From: Bacillota bacterium
Lineage (GTDB): Bacteria > Bacillota > UBA4882 > JAAYXC01
Reading direction: 5' to 3'
Length of the DNA stretch: 15,202 nucleotides
Assembly (NCBI GenBank): GCA_012516115.1
Contig: JAAYXC010000436.1
Location: forward strand, 1 to 15,202
Below are positions 1 to 7,846 of the stretch, in pieces. Below the pieces are notes generated by a model. It ran no database searches. It was not told the DNA's origin and saw only the letters and a program-made list of their open reading frames with translations. A program made the translations under genes and the position numbers. The number at the start of each line of letters is the position of its first letter. Position 1 is the stretch's first letter.

Positions 1-387
1 CCCCAGGATCCCCGACCAAATCACCGAAGTCACGGCCATGGGGATGCAGGCGGCCAGAACGAGCCCGGCCGCATAGGGCGAATCCCCGCCCAAAGCCAGA
101 TGCCCCAGCCCAGAAGCTAAAAACGGCATCACCAGATGGACCAGAGCGAGGAGATAAAGAACGGGGCCCGGCGAACCAGCCACCTCGGCGACGTTCCGCC
201 AGCTTACCCCCAGGGCGGTGACGAAAGTCATATAACCGAAGAGAAAAGGAACGGCCACCTTAAGCGCGGTCAGGTCGGGATAAACCCATCCCAGAGCGAT
301 CCCGGCAAAGACGACGATGAACATCCGCCGTTCCAGCAGCCGGTTCATCCGGGCCAGGAGCGCGGTCATCCGGGTCGAGGTAAACAT
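1..387 (-). CDS. Bile acid:sodium symporter (BASS) family membrane protein, N-terminal part
   Basis: Reading leftward from an ATG at 387-385, an open frame of 129 codons runs off the left edge, so only the N-terminus is visible. A GGAGG ribosome site lies at about 396-400. After a basic N-terminus (several Met/Arg/Leu turns, residues 1-21) come hydrophobic segments at roughly 22-37, 44-62, 74-95 and 105-128. The pattern FAGIALGWVYPDL followed by a hydrophobic segment ending FGYMTFVTALGVSW resembles the first two helices of SBF/BASS transporters, where a YP turn precedes a Met-rich helix. Such proteins carry organic anions, often with sodium; the substrate cannot be read here. It starts 36 bases beyond the deoC stop, so the two are probably co-transcribed. 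The family call rests on the N-terminal pattern alone; a related 10-helix transporter is the alternative. Confidence 0.65.
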   Translation of the reverse strand, partial: MFTSTRMTALLARMNRLLERRMFIVVFAGIALGWVYPDLTALKVAVPFLFGYMTFVTALGVSWRNVAEVAGSPGPVLYLLALVHLVMPFLASGLGHLALGGDSPYAAGLVLAACIPMAVTSVIWSGILG

Positions 388-423
388 GGAAAATTCCTCC
401 GTCTTCGCTTCGTCTCATGCATC

Positions 424-1242
424 TCATGCATCGTAAGCTTTTTCGGCCGCCGGTGACGCCCCCTCGACGATGACCGTCCCGCTGCTCGTCCCGATCCTGG
501 TGGCCCCTGCGGCGAGCATGGCCGTTGCCGTCTCCCGGTCCCTAATGCCGCCGGAGGCCTTGACCCCTATGCTCCAACCCACGGCGCTCCGGAGGAGCGC
601 GACGTCTTCGACGGTAGCCCCCGGAGCCAGAAACCCGGTGGATGTCTTGACGAAGTCGGCGCCGGCATAACGCGCCAGGAGGGCCCCGGCGATCTTTTCC
701 TCGGGGGTGAGAAGCCCGGTCTCCAGGATCACCTTCAGGACCCGACCGGCCGTGGCCCGGCGAAGGGCCAGAAGTTCCGCCAGGACCTTCGGGTAATCCC
801 CGGCTTTCAAAAAGCCGAGGCCGATGACGACGTCGATCTCCGTCGCCCCGTCGTTGATGGCCGCTTCCGCTTCGCGGACCTTGATTTCGGTAAGATTGGC
901 GCCCAAGGGAAAGCCGCAGACCGTACAGACCGCGGTTTCGGTACCGAGAAGTTCCTCCACCGCCAGCCGCACCCAGACCGGATTCACGCAGACGGCGCGA
1001 AAATTAAAGCGCCTGGCTTCGGTACAAAGGTGGCGTACCTCGGTAGGCGTCGCCCCCGGCCGCAGCAGGGTGTGATCGATGTAACGGGCCAGGGGTAAGG
1101 GAGGCGGGGGAGACACCGGAAGCGGAAGAAGGAATTCGGGTTCGATGCCCAGGACCCCGGCCACATGACCGGCGACGGCTTCAAGCAGAGAAGGCAAGGG
1201 CATTCCCTCTCTTCGTCGTCTTATTGGGAGCGGTGCCTTCAT
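424..1242 (-). CDS. deoC: Deoxyribose-phosphate aldolase
   Basis: Class I aldolase (DeoC) that cleaves 2-deoxyribose 5-phosphate to acetaldehyde and glyceraldehyde 3-phosphate in cytosolic deoxynucleoside breakdown. The TIM-barrel body runs from about residue 51 (ARYIDHTLL) to the end. Visible signature residues are Asp137 in TEIDVVI, the Schiff-base Lys199 in FVKTSTGF, and the second active-site Lys228 in VKASGGI. At 272 residues it is about 50 longer than usual, because of an N-terminal extension with a proline-rich linker (residues 41-50). The ATG at 1242 has GGAG six bases upstream. An internal ATG at 1203 would remove 13 residues but has its purine run jammed against it. It lies 54 bases after lepB and 36 before the transporter gene. 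A 9-base tandem repeat spans its stop codon. Confidence 0.95.
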   Translation of the reverse strand: MKAPLPIRRRREGMPLPSLLEAVAGHVAGVLGIEPEFLLPLPVSPPPPLPLARYIDHTLLRPGATPTEVRHLCTEARRFNFRAVCVNPVWVRLAVEELLGTETAVCTVCGFPLGANLTEIKVREAEAAINDGATEIDVVIGLGFLKAGDYPKVLAELLALRRATAGRVLKVILETGLLTPEEKIAGALLARYAGADFVKTSTGFLAPGATVEDVALLRSAVGWSIGVKASGGIRDRETATAMLAAGATRIGTSSGTVIVEGASPAAEKAYDA

Positions 1243-1296
1243 CCCTTACTCCGTCCCCTTCTTTGCGCCCGGACGGGAAGGATGAAGGTTTTGTCT

Positions 1297-1860
1297 TCAC
1301 TCATAAGGAGGGGGGCTGAACTCGTATTCTTCTTCGATCTTCGGTAAGGTAAAGATCTTCAGCCGCCAGATGGGCCAGAGGCGGAGGACGGCCCGGCCCT
1401 CGATCTTTTCCCGGGGGACGGGGCCCACGCTTCCCCGGCTGTCGTCGCTCTGGTTCCGGTTATCGCCCATGACGAAATAAGAGTTCGGGGGTACTTCGGT
1501 TAACGTGTAATCCCCGAACGGCGGCTCCTTGATATAGGGCTCTTTTAATTTAAAACCGTTGACGTAAACGGCGTTATCTCTGATCTCCACCTTGTCACCG
1601 GGAAGGCCGATGACTCGTTTAACATATTTTTCTTTAGTATCCTTATATTTCAAGACAATGATATCCCCGCGTTTGATCGGCCGCCCGAGAAGGTAGCCGA
1701 GTTTATCGGTCCATAACCACTCCCCCGTATAAAGGGTGGGTTCCATGGAAAGTCCTTTAACCCGACAGAAACGGCCGACGAAGACGGTGACAAAGGTCAC
1801 GATGAGAACGGCAATGGCCAAAGACTCGATGATCTCGCGAACATCGGATTTGTTCTCCAC
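1297..1860 (-). CDS. lepB: Type I signal peptidase
   Basis: Membrane-anchored serine/lysine protease that removes signal peptides from exported proteins. The 187-residue protein has one N-terminal membrane segment (about residues 11-29) and then the extracytoplasmic catalytic domain. All family boxes are present: box B with nucleophile Ser38 in LSMEPT, box D with general base Lys81 in YVKRVIGLPGD, and box E MGDNRNQSDDSR at 131-142. Length and the single anchor are typical of Gram-positive SipS/LepB enzymes. The start is GTG at 1860-1858, with an AGGAG ribosome site about eight bases upstream. No convincing promoter is seen between it and the L,D-transpeptidase terminator, although that terminator implies a separate transcript. 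The C-terminus ends in a Glu- and Pro-rich tail. Confidence 0.96.
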   Translation of the reverse strand: MENKSDVREIIESLAIAVLIVTFVTVFVGRFCRVKGLSMEPTLYTGEWLWTDKLGYLLGRPIKRGDIIVLKYKDTKEKYVKRVIGLPGDKVEIRDNAVYVNGFKLKEPYIKEPPFGDYTLTEVPPNSYFVMGDNRNQSDDSRGSVGPVPREKIEGRAVLRLWPIWRLKIFTLPKIEEEYEFSPPPYE

Positions 1861-1996
1861 GTTTTGTCACTCCTGGTTTGATTGCTTGGCATCTTTTCCG
1901 ATCTTTTAACGCCCATTCTCAACGATGGTTCCCAAAGCATGGGTTTATTCGCGACCGGGGGGATAAATCCTCTTTCCGGGTTTCCGGGGGCCGGGC

Positions 1997-2023
1997 AAAA
2001 ATAAAAAAAGACCGTCGCCGGTC
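1997..2023 (-). terminator. Rho-independent terminator of the L,D-transpeptidase gene
   Basis: On the minus strand, GACCG (2023-2019), a GCGA tetraloop (2018-2015) and CGGTC (2014-2010) form a perfect 5-bp hairpin capped by a stabilising GNRA loop. A run of T broken by a single A follows (2009-1997). It lies about 20 bases past the transpeptidase stop and separates that gene from lepB. Confidence 0.8.
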
Positions 2024-2043
2024 GTCGGGGGCTTGTGCTTTTT

Positions 2044-2964
2044 TTAATATTCCTGGCGCAGACGCCAGGCCGCCATCTCCGCCCATCCCACGCGACCCGT
2101 CACCGGAAGCCCATGGGCCTTCTGGGCGGCCATGACCGCTTTTTCGGTGGCCGAGCCATAATATCCGTCGGCCCGGCCATGGTAAAAACCTAACTGTCGC
2201 AGGCGGCGCTGGAGAAAGACCACCGGGGCCCCCTGTTCGCCGGGTCCCAGGGCGGTGGTCCCGTAAAAGGGATCGCCGATGATATGGACGGAGGTGCCCA
2301 CCTCCACCATCGCCGCCAATCGTTCCACGTCTTCGTTGAACATCCGGATACATCCATGGCTCTCGTAACCCCCGATGGTCCACGGCTTGTTGGTTCCATG
2401 GATGCCGTAAATACCCCAGGGCACGTCAAGCCCCAAAAACCTCGTCCCGAAGCCACCGCCCCATTGGGCGATATAGGAAATGCGATAGTTCCCCACCGGG
2501 GTGGGAGTACCTTCCTTGCCCACGGCCACCGGAAAGGTGGCCACCACCCGGCGTCCTTCCAGCAGGATGAGCAGACGCAGGTGGATGTCGATGACGAGGC
2601 GCGGATGCTTGAGTCGTCCGACCACGGATGGCGTACGGTGGCCGGTCTGCCCTAGGGCCGCCCAGGTGGAAGGATGGACGATCCCATCCGGCCTGAGCCC
2701 ATGGCGCCGCTGGAACTCCTGCACGGCCGCGGCCGTTTGGGGACCATAGATGCCGTCGCAGGGCCCGGGGGAAAACCCCAACCCGGCCAGATATTCCTGG
2801 AGACCCTTGACGTCCGGACCGCGGAGAAAAGGTTTCTTCAAGCGTAAAGGGGGTTCGGGGGTACAGCGACAAGGCCAGGGAGAAGTAGCCACCGCTCCCA
2901 AAAGCCCCACGCCAAGGATCACCGGAAACGCTCCGACTATCAACTTCTGATGGAGTCTTTTCAT
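2044..2964 (-). CDS. L,D-transpeptidase (YkuD) with two peptidoglycan-binding domains
   Basis: Exported cell-wall enzyme expected to make 3-3 peptide cross-links or attach to peptidoglycan. Order of parts in 306 residues from the ATG at 2964: basic start and hydrophobic signal or anchor (about 7-28), PG_binding_1 domain (44-103, with DGIYGPQTAAAVQEFQ), YkuD catalytic domain (121-230), and a second PG_binding_1 domain (240-302, with DGYYGSATEKAVMAAQ). The YkuD signature is intact: His189 in GIHGTN and the SHGC motif at 202-205 with nucleophile Cys205, followed by Arg207. Cys32 and Cys34 follow the hydrophobic segment but do not form a lipobox. A GTG one codon upstream (2967) could also start it, and neither start has a good ribosome site. 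It is divergent from the class A PBP gene, forming a wall-synthesis pair. A sporulation role is possible but unsupported. Confidence 0.92.
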   Translation of the reverse strand: MKRLHQKLIVGAFPVILGVGLLGAVATSPWPCRCTPEPPLRLKKPFLRGPDVKGLQEYLAGLGFSPGPCDGIYGPQTAAAVQEFQRRHGLRPDGIVHPSTWAALGQTGHRTPSVVGRLKHPRLVIDIHLRLLILLEGRRVVATFPVAVGKEGTPTPVGNYRISYIAQWGGGFGTRFLGLDVPWGIYGIHGTNKPWTIGGYESHGCIRMFNEDVERLAAMVEVGTSVHIIGDPFYGTTALGPGEQGAPVVFLQRRLRQLGFYHGRADGYYGSATEKAVMAAQKAHGLPVTGRVGWAEMAAWRLRQEY

Positions 2965-2973
2965 CACCCGGTT

Positions 2974-3002
2974 ATTATGTCCCGGATCCCGCCGGAAGAA
3001 AA
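2974..3002 (-). promoter_or_regulatory. Candidate promoter of the L,D-transpeptidase gene, apparently leaderless
   Basis: On the minus strand a -10-like CATAAT lies at 2979-2974 and a weak -35-like TTTTCT at 3002-2997, 17 bases apart. The expected start of transcription is about 2967, exactly at the GTG/ATG pair that begins the gene. The -35 matches the consensus at only three of six positions, so this is a tentative call. Confidence 0.4.
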
Positions 3003-3044
3003 GCAGGGACTTTAACGGTCCCTTCTCCTCCGTACATTTATGTA

Positions 3045-3053
3045 TGTTATAAT
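3045..3053 (+). promoter_or_regulatory. Extended -10 promoter of the class A PBP gene
   Basis: A perfect TATAAT at 3048-3053 is preceded by TG and one base (3045-3047), the extended -10 form of a sigma-A promoter. No good -35 lies 16-18 bases upstream, which extended -10 promoters tolerate. Transcription would start near 3060, giving a leader of about 38 bases that contains the AGGAGG ribosome site at 3083-3088. Confidence 0.7.
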
Positions 3054-3097
3054 GGACGAAGAAAGAGAATCACCATCCCCAGAGGAGGAGTCCTTCT

Positions 3098-5317
3098 TTG
3101 CCTTCGCGTTTGCGCACGGTGGTCACCCGTGGTCTTGCTTCCTATCTTTACCCGGGTCTGATCATCTTGGGTTCGCTCGTTTTCGGCATTCTGGTGGGAT
3201 TTTTCCTTGCTTTCATCCGGTCCTCGGGGGAGCTCACGCTGATCCCTTCGGCGGCTTCCATCGTTTACGATCTCAAGGGCCGGGAGGTCGGTCGTTTCTT
3301 CGCGCTGGAAAACCGCGAACCGATCCCGTTGAGCCAGATTCCCCAGGTGGTAAGGGATGCGGTCATCGCCGTGGAGGACGCGCGCTTTTACACCCACCGG
3401 GGCGTCGATCTGCGGGCGATCGTCCGCGCGGCCTGGGCGGATATCCGGGGCGGTGGTCTCATCGAGGGTGGCTCCACCATTACCCAGCAGCTGGCCCGCA
3501 ATGCCCTGCTTACCCAGCGAAAACTCATCAGCCGCAAGATCCGGGAAGCCTTCTACGCCATGGCCATTGAGCGGAAATACAGCAAAGACCAGATTCTCGA
3601 GTTCTACCTGAACCAGGTCTACTTCGGCCATGGGGCCTACGGCATCCAGTGTGCGGCCAAGACCTTCTTCGGGAAAGAGGCCAAAGACCTTGATCTGGCC
3701 GAAGCCGCCCTTCTGGCCGCCATCCTCAAAAGTCCCAAGTATTATGACCCCTATCTCTACCCGGAAGCGGCCCGTCGCCGTCGCGCGGTGGTTCTTCAAC
3801 AAATGGTAAAATACGGATACATCACCCAGGCCCAGGCCAAAGCTGCGGCGTCCGAACCCCTGGGCGTGGTGCCCCTTAAACCACGGGAACGCCGGGCCGC
3901 CTATTTTCTGGAATACATCGAACGGCAACTGGCCAGTAAATTCCGACGTCTGGAACTTGATACGGGTGGTTTCCGCATTTACACCACCCTCGATAACGAT
4001 ATCCAGGCGGCCGCCGAGGCCATGGTGGCCCAAATGCGGCCCGGCCGGCCCGACGCCAAGGGCATCGTCCAGCCCCAGGTGGCCCTGGTGGCCCTGGATC
4101 CGACCACCGGTTATATCAAGGCCATGGTGGGTGGCCGCGATTTCGGCAATACCCAGCTCAACCGGGCCGATCGGGCTTACCGCCAGCCGGCTTCGACCAT
4201 CAAGCCCTTCGTCTATACGGCGGCCATCGACAGCCGCACTTTTACGCCGGCCTCGGTCCTGGTGGATGAACCGGTAAGTTTTAAGAACAACGACGGTACC
4301 AGTTATAATCCCCGTAATTACGACGGCAAGTACCGGGGAGCCATCACCCTCCAGGAAGCCATCGAACAATCGGTCAACGTCATCGCCGTGAAGCTCGTCG
4401 ACCGACTCGGTCCGGCCCGCGTGGCGAACTATGCCAAAAAGATGGGACTTTCGAGTCTCGTTTTCACCGGTCGACAGAACGACCTGAACCTGGCCTCGCT
4501 GGCCCTGGGAGGTCTGACCCGTGGCGTCACCCCTCTGGAGCTTGCCGCCGCCTATACGCCCCTGGCCAACCGGGGAATCAAGGTCGAACCGCTGGCCATC
4601 CTAAAGGTCACCGACCGCCAGGGGAACGTCCTCTTCGAGCAGCGGCCCCGCCGGCGGGTGGTTCTGGACGAGGCCACCGCTTACGTGATGACGAACATGC
4701 TCCGCCGGGTCGTGACCCATGGTACCGGTCGCCAGGCCTATCTCGATGAATTCCATCCCGTGGCCGGCAAAACGGGCACGGCCACGCGCAACGTTAACGC
4801 GTGGTTCGTCGGGTATACCCCCAATCTCCTGGCCGCGGTCTGGATCGGCAACGATCGCCAAGACCAACCGCTCCCCTTCGGCAGCGGGGAGGCGGCCCGC
4901 CTGTGGGCGGTCTTCATGCGCCAAGCGGTTCGCCATCTCCCGGTGGCGAGTTTCGTTCCCCCGGCCGGCGTCACGCCGGAGATCGCCATCTGCAAGGAAA
5001 GCGGCGAACTATTCGGTCCGAATTGTCCGGCCGCCGACCAGGACTTCGCTGTCTTCCTCGCAGGGACCGAGCCCCGCGTCTTCTGCCATCTCCATTCTTC
5101 GCCTGTCAAACCGGAGGGGGAAGGCCACGAACTTTCTTCGACCACCGGTGGTTCTCCCGCGGTGGAAACGGAGACCGTGACCGTGCGCGTCTGTAAGGAA
5201 AGCGGGCTTTTGGCCAACGCCTTCTGTCCGGAGGAAGGAATCGAGGAGAAGGCTTTTCGGCGGGGCGAGGAACCGACCCAGTACTGCAACCTCCATGGGC
5301 CTTGGTCCCAGCGTTAA
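3098..5317 (+). CDS. Class A penicillin-binding protein (PBP1a type)
   Basis: Bifunctional wall synthase: a GT51 glycosyltransferase polymerises lipid II and a transpeptidase cross-links stem peptides outside the membrane. In 739 residues: membrane anchor 17-40; GT51 domain about 55-240 with catalytic Glu93 in VEDARF, GGSTITQQLARN at 124-135 and second Glu168 in ILEFYLNQVYFG; transpeptidase domain about 325-615 with the SxxK serine Ser366 and Lys369 in ASTIKP, SVN at 425-427 and KTG at 558-560. The tail (620-739) holds two cysteine modules of identical spacing. The start is TTG at 3098, with AGGAGG (3083-3088) nine bases upstream; no other in-frame start is equally placed. It is driven by its own extended -10 promoter and ends at a hairpin shared with convergent mutS2. 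A specific ponA or pbpF label cannot be assigned from sequence alone. Confidence 0.96.
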   Translation: MPSRLRTVVTRGLASYLYPGLIILGSLVFGILVGFFLAFIRSSGELTLIPSAASIVYDLKGREVGRFFALENREPIPLSQIPQVVRDAVIAVEDARFYTHRGVDLRAIVRAAWADIRGGGLIEGGSTITQQLARNALLTQRKLISRKIREAFYAMAIERKYSKDQILEFYLNQVYFGHGAYGIQCAAKTFFGKEAKDLDLAEAALLAAILKSPKYYDPYLYPEAARRRRAVVLQQMVKYGYITQAQAKAAASEPLGVVPLKPRERRAAYFLEYIERQLASKFRRLELDTGGFRIYTTLDNDIQAAAEAMVAQMRPGRPDAKGIVQPQVALVALDPTTGYIKAMVGGRDFGNTQLNRADRAYRQPASTIKPFVYTAAIDSRTFTPASVLVDEPVSFKNNDGTSYNPRNYDGKYRGAITLQEAIEQSVNVIAVKLVDRLGPARVANYAKKMGLSSLVFTGRQNDLNLASLALGGLTRGVTPLELAAAYTPLANRGIKVEPLAILKVTDRQGNVLFEQRPRRRVVLDEATAYVMTNMLRRVVTHGTGRQAYLDEFHPVAGKTGTATRNVNAWFVGYTPNLLAAVWIGNDRQDQPLPFGSGEAARLWAVFMRQAVRHLPVASFVPPAGVTPEIAICKESGELFGPNCPAADQDFAVFLAGTEPRVFCHLHSSPVKPEGEGHELSSTTGGSPAVETETVTVRVCKESGLLANAFCPEEGIEEKAFRRGEEPTQYCNLHGPWSQR

Positions 5318-5341
5318 CCGGAACAAAGGGAGCGAATTCAA

Positions 5342-5373
5342 ACCCCCCTCCCCGCTCCCGCGTGAAGGGGGGT
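5342..5373. terminator. GC-rich hairpin between convergent PBP and mutS2 genes
   Basis: An 8-bp perfect inverted repeat, ACCCCCCT (5342-5349) and AGGGGGGT (5366-5373), encloses a 16-base loop. It fills the 63-base gap between the two convergent stop codons, so a bidirectional terminator is likely. Neither side has a long T-run (the minus side has TTTGAATT), so it may be weak or factor-assisted. Confidence 0.5.
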
Positions 5374-5380
5374 CGCTTGT

Positions 5381-7738
5381 TCAGACCAGCTCCACCACGG
5401 TGACACCAGCTCCTCCTTCGCCCGGCTCTCCCAGCCTCGCGCTCTTTATCCGCCGATCACGCCGGAGATATTCGCCGATGGCCGTCCGGAGCGCTCCGGT
5501 ACCTTTACCGTGGATGAGACGCGCCCGTCCCAGGCCGGCCAGACAGAGATCGTCCAGGTACTTATCGAGGGCCAGCAAGGCCTCCTCCACTTTCATCCCG
5601 CGCAGATCGAGTTCGGGGGAGACCACCGTGGCCTTGGTCCGGCCCAGTTCACCCGAGTTGCCGCCGGAGCTTTTTTCTTCCTTTTCCTCCTTTGCTGCCG
5701 CCCGGGCCAGATCGGTGAGCGGAAGGGTGATCTTCATCACCCCGAGTTGCACCAGAGCCTGATCCGGACCCACCTGGCCCACCACCAGGCCATGTCGACC
5801 GAGACTACGTACGAAGACCGTCTCGCCCGATTTAAGATCGCGAAGCGGAGGTCCGGTGGTCTCGCCGGAGGGAGGCGGTTCGGACAGGGCGAGAAGCTGC
5901 GCCCGGGTCTCTTCCCGCAGGGCTTCCAGGGCCATGCGCCGCCTCTTTTCTTCTTCCGCCTCTTCCAGCTGCCGGAAGAGTTCCTCGGCCTCCCGCCTGG
6001 TCCGCCGGAGGATTTCCCGGGCCTCTTCCCGCGCGTTACGAAGGATGCTGGCTCTTTCCTCCTTCAGTCGCGTCAGCTCCGCCTCATACTCCCGCCTGGC
6101 CCGTTCCCAGGCCGCGTGGGCCTCCTCGGCCGCACGCCTGGCCTCCCGCGCGGCCCTGGCGTCTTCGGCGATACTCCCGAGCAGGCTCTCGAAATCCTTC
6201 TGGCCGCGATGGAGGAAACCTTCCGCCCGGGCGATGATCTCCGGCGAGAGTCCCAGCCGGCCGGCGATGGCCAGGGCGTTGCTCTGCCCCGGCAGACCCA
6301 GAAGAAGGCGGTAGGTGGGCCGCAGGGAGAGGGCGTCGAACTCCACCGCGGCGTTGGACATCCCCGGCGTCCGGTAAGCGAAGAGCTTCAGGTCGCCGTA
6401 ATGGGTGGGGGCCACGGTCCGGACGCCCAGGCCGTGGAGATACTCCAGGATGGCCATGGCCAGCGCGGCCCCCTCCCCGGGGTCCGTTCCCGCCCCGAGT
6501 TCATCGAGGAGGACGAGGGACCGGGGTCCGCTCGCCCGCTCCAGGATGCCGACGATGCGGGTGAGGTGGGAAGAGAAGGTGGAAAGGTTCTGCTCGATGC
6601 TCTGTTCGTCACCGATGTCGCAGGCGACCTCGGTGAAGATGCCCACCGTGCTCCCGGCCGCGGCCGGAATGTGTAGCCCCGCCTGGGCCATGAGCGTGAG
6701 AAGGCCGATGGTCTTCAACGCCACCGTCTTCCCGCCGGTATTGGGCCCGGTTATGACCAGGGTATGGAAGTCGCGTCCCAGTCGCACGTCGATGGGCACG
6801 GCCGTCTGGCCGAGGAGGGGATGGCGGGCCCGCCGGAACTCTAACCATCCTTCTTCGTTCAATTCCGGTTCCGTAGCGTCCAGGCGCCGACTCAGGCGGC
6901 CTTTGGCCAGGGCCAGGTCGAGCTCTCCCAGGGCGGCCAGGGTGGTGGCCATCTCCGACGCCACCTCGCCCACCATGCCCGAGAGCGCGGCCAGGATCCG
7001 GCGGATCTCTTCCTCCTCCGCAGCAGAGAGGGCGCGCAATTCGTTGTTCAGTTCCACCACGGCCATGGGCTCGATGAAGACCGTGGCGCCACTCGAAGAA
7101 CGGTCGTGGACGAGGCCGGGGACCATCGACTGGAACTCCTGTTTCACCGGGATGACGTACCGGCCGTTCCTGATGGTGACCAGGGCCTCCTGGAGGTAAC
7201 GCTGGCTACCCCCGGCGTGGAGGATGGCCTCGAGCCTCTCCTGCACCCGGTTCTGCAAAGTCCGCTTGAGGCTACGGAGACGACGCAGCTCCGGGCTGGC
7301 TTCGTCCCGCACCTCGCCCTCCGGTCCCAGGCAGCGGGCGAGCTCAGCCTCGAGGGCCGGAAAAACCGCACAGCGTTCGGCGATCGCGGCTAAACCGGGA
7401 TAACGTTCCCGCCGGGCCAAAAAGAACCCCCGCAGACGCCGGCCGGCCCCCAGGGTGGAAGCCACCCGGAGGAGTTCCTCCGGTCCCAGCGTCGCACCGC
7501 GCCCGGCGCGGGCCACCTCCCCGCTTATATCGTGGAGACCGGCGAGGGAGGGCGGATCGGCCTCTTCCCAGATCCGGCGGGCCTCCGTGGTCAGGCGGAG
7601 GGCGGCGGCGATCCAGCCCCGATCCGTATGCGGCCGGAGTTTCTCTGCTTCCGCCCGGCCGAGGGGTGAACCCGTTTCGTGGGCGAGACGGGCGAGGATC
7701 TTGTCGAATTCGAGAAGGCGCAAAGTCTGCTCGTCCAT
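5381..7738 (-). CDS. mutS2: MutS2 ATPase with C-terminal Smr domain
   Basis: MutS2 proteins resemble the MutS core and clamp but lack the mismatch-binding domains. In Bacillus the family (also called RqcU) splits collided ribosomes; in other bacteria it restrains recombination. The 785-residue protein has the core and clamp region (1-300), Walker A GPNTGGKT (331-338), the STFSSHL signature (386-392), Walker B LVLLDELGAGTDP (408-420), a switch His in PTHYGD (about 446), a long charged coiled coil (about 515-615), a KOW-like segment (about 635-675) and an Smr domain (707-785). The Smr nuclease motif LDLRG (710-714) and the HGKGTG loop (743-748) are intact. Length is normal for the family. The ATG at 7738 has no proper ribosome site but sits three bases from a predicted transcription start. 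Confidence 0.97.
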   Translation of the reverse strand: MDEQTLRLLEFDKILARLAHETGSPLGRAEAEKLRPHTDRGWIAAALRLTTEARRIWEEADPPSLAGLHDISGEVARAGRGATLGPEELLRVASTLGAGRRLRGFFLARRERYPGLAAIAERCAVFPALEAELARCLGPEGEVRDEASPELRRLRSLKRTLQNRVQERLEAILHAGGSQRYLQEALVTIRNGRYVIPVKQEFQSMVPGLVHDRSSSGATVFIEPMAVVELNNELRALSAAEEEEIRRILAALSGMVGEVASEMATTLAALGELDLALAKGRLSRRLDATEPELNEEGWLEFRRARHPLLGQTAVPIDVRLGRDFHTLVITGPNTGGKTVALKTIGLLTLMAQAGLHIPAAAGSTVGIFTEVACDIGDEQSIEQNLSTFSSHLTRIVGILERASGPRSLVLLDELGAGTDPGEGAALAMAILEYLHGLGVRTVAPTHYGDLKLFAYRTPGMSNAAVEFDALSLRPTYRLLLGLPGQSNALAIAGRLGLSPEIIARAEGFLHRGQKDFESLLGSIAEDARAAREARRAAEEAHAAWERARREYEAELTRLKEERASILRNAREEAREILRRTRREAEELFRQLEEAEEEKRRRMALEALREETRAQLLALSEPPPSGETTGPPLRDLKSGETVFVRSLGRHGLVVGQVGPDQALVQLGVMKITLPLTDLARAAAKEEKEEKSSGGNSGELGRTKATVVSPELDLRGMKVEEALLALDKYLDDLCLAGLGRARLIHGKGTGALRTAIGEYLRRDRRIKSARLGEPGEGGAGVTVVELV

Positions 7739-7747
7739 GACGCCATG

Positions 7748-7776
7748 ATTTTACCACCATCACCGGGTTCGTGCAA
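7748..7776 (-). promoter_or_regulatory. mutS2 promoter
   Basis: On the minus strand a -35 TTGCAC (7776-7771) and a -10 TAAAAT (7753-7748) are separated by 17 bases, with TG one base ahead of the -10 (extended form). Predicted transcription starts at about 7741, three bases before the mutS2 ATG. Confidence 0.6.
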
Positions 7777-7786
7777 GGCACCCGGT
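7762..7786. repeat. 7-bp inverted repeat over the mutS2 -35 element
   Basis: ACCGGGT at 7762-7768 and its exact reverse complement ACCCGGT at 7780-7786 flank 11 bases that contain the predicted -35 (7771-7776). The half-sites are 18 bases apart centre to centre. It could be an operator, or the 3' hairpin of the upstream transcript; there is no T-run to make it an obvious terminator. Confidence 0.45.
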
Positions 7787-7846
7787 CCCTCTAGCGGATT
7801 TAGTCGCCTTTTAGGCCAGGATTACTGCTCAAAGGCAGGGATATTT

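Noticed and set aside
3047..4369. 440-codon open frame antisense to the PBP gene
   Set aside because: It mirrors the PBP codon pattern, has no family motif, and would read through the PBP promoter region.
5510..6676. 388-codon plus-strand frame opposite mutS2
   Set aside because: Antisense to clear MutS2 coding sequence, with Gly/Pro/Arg-rich shadow composition.
7787..7846. Terminator after the radical SAM gene
   Set aside because: Only short 3-4 bp stems are present and no T-run follows on the minus strand.
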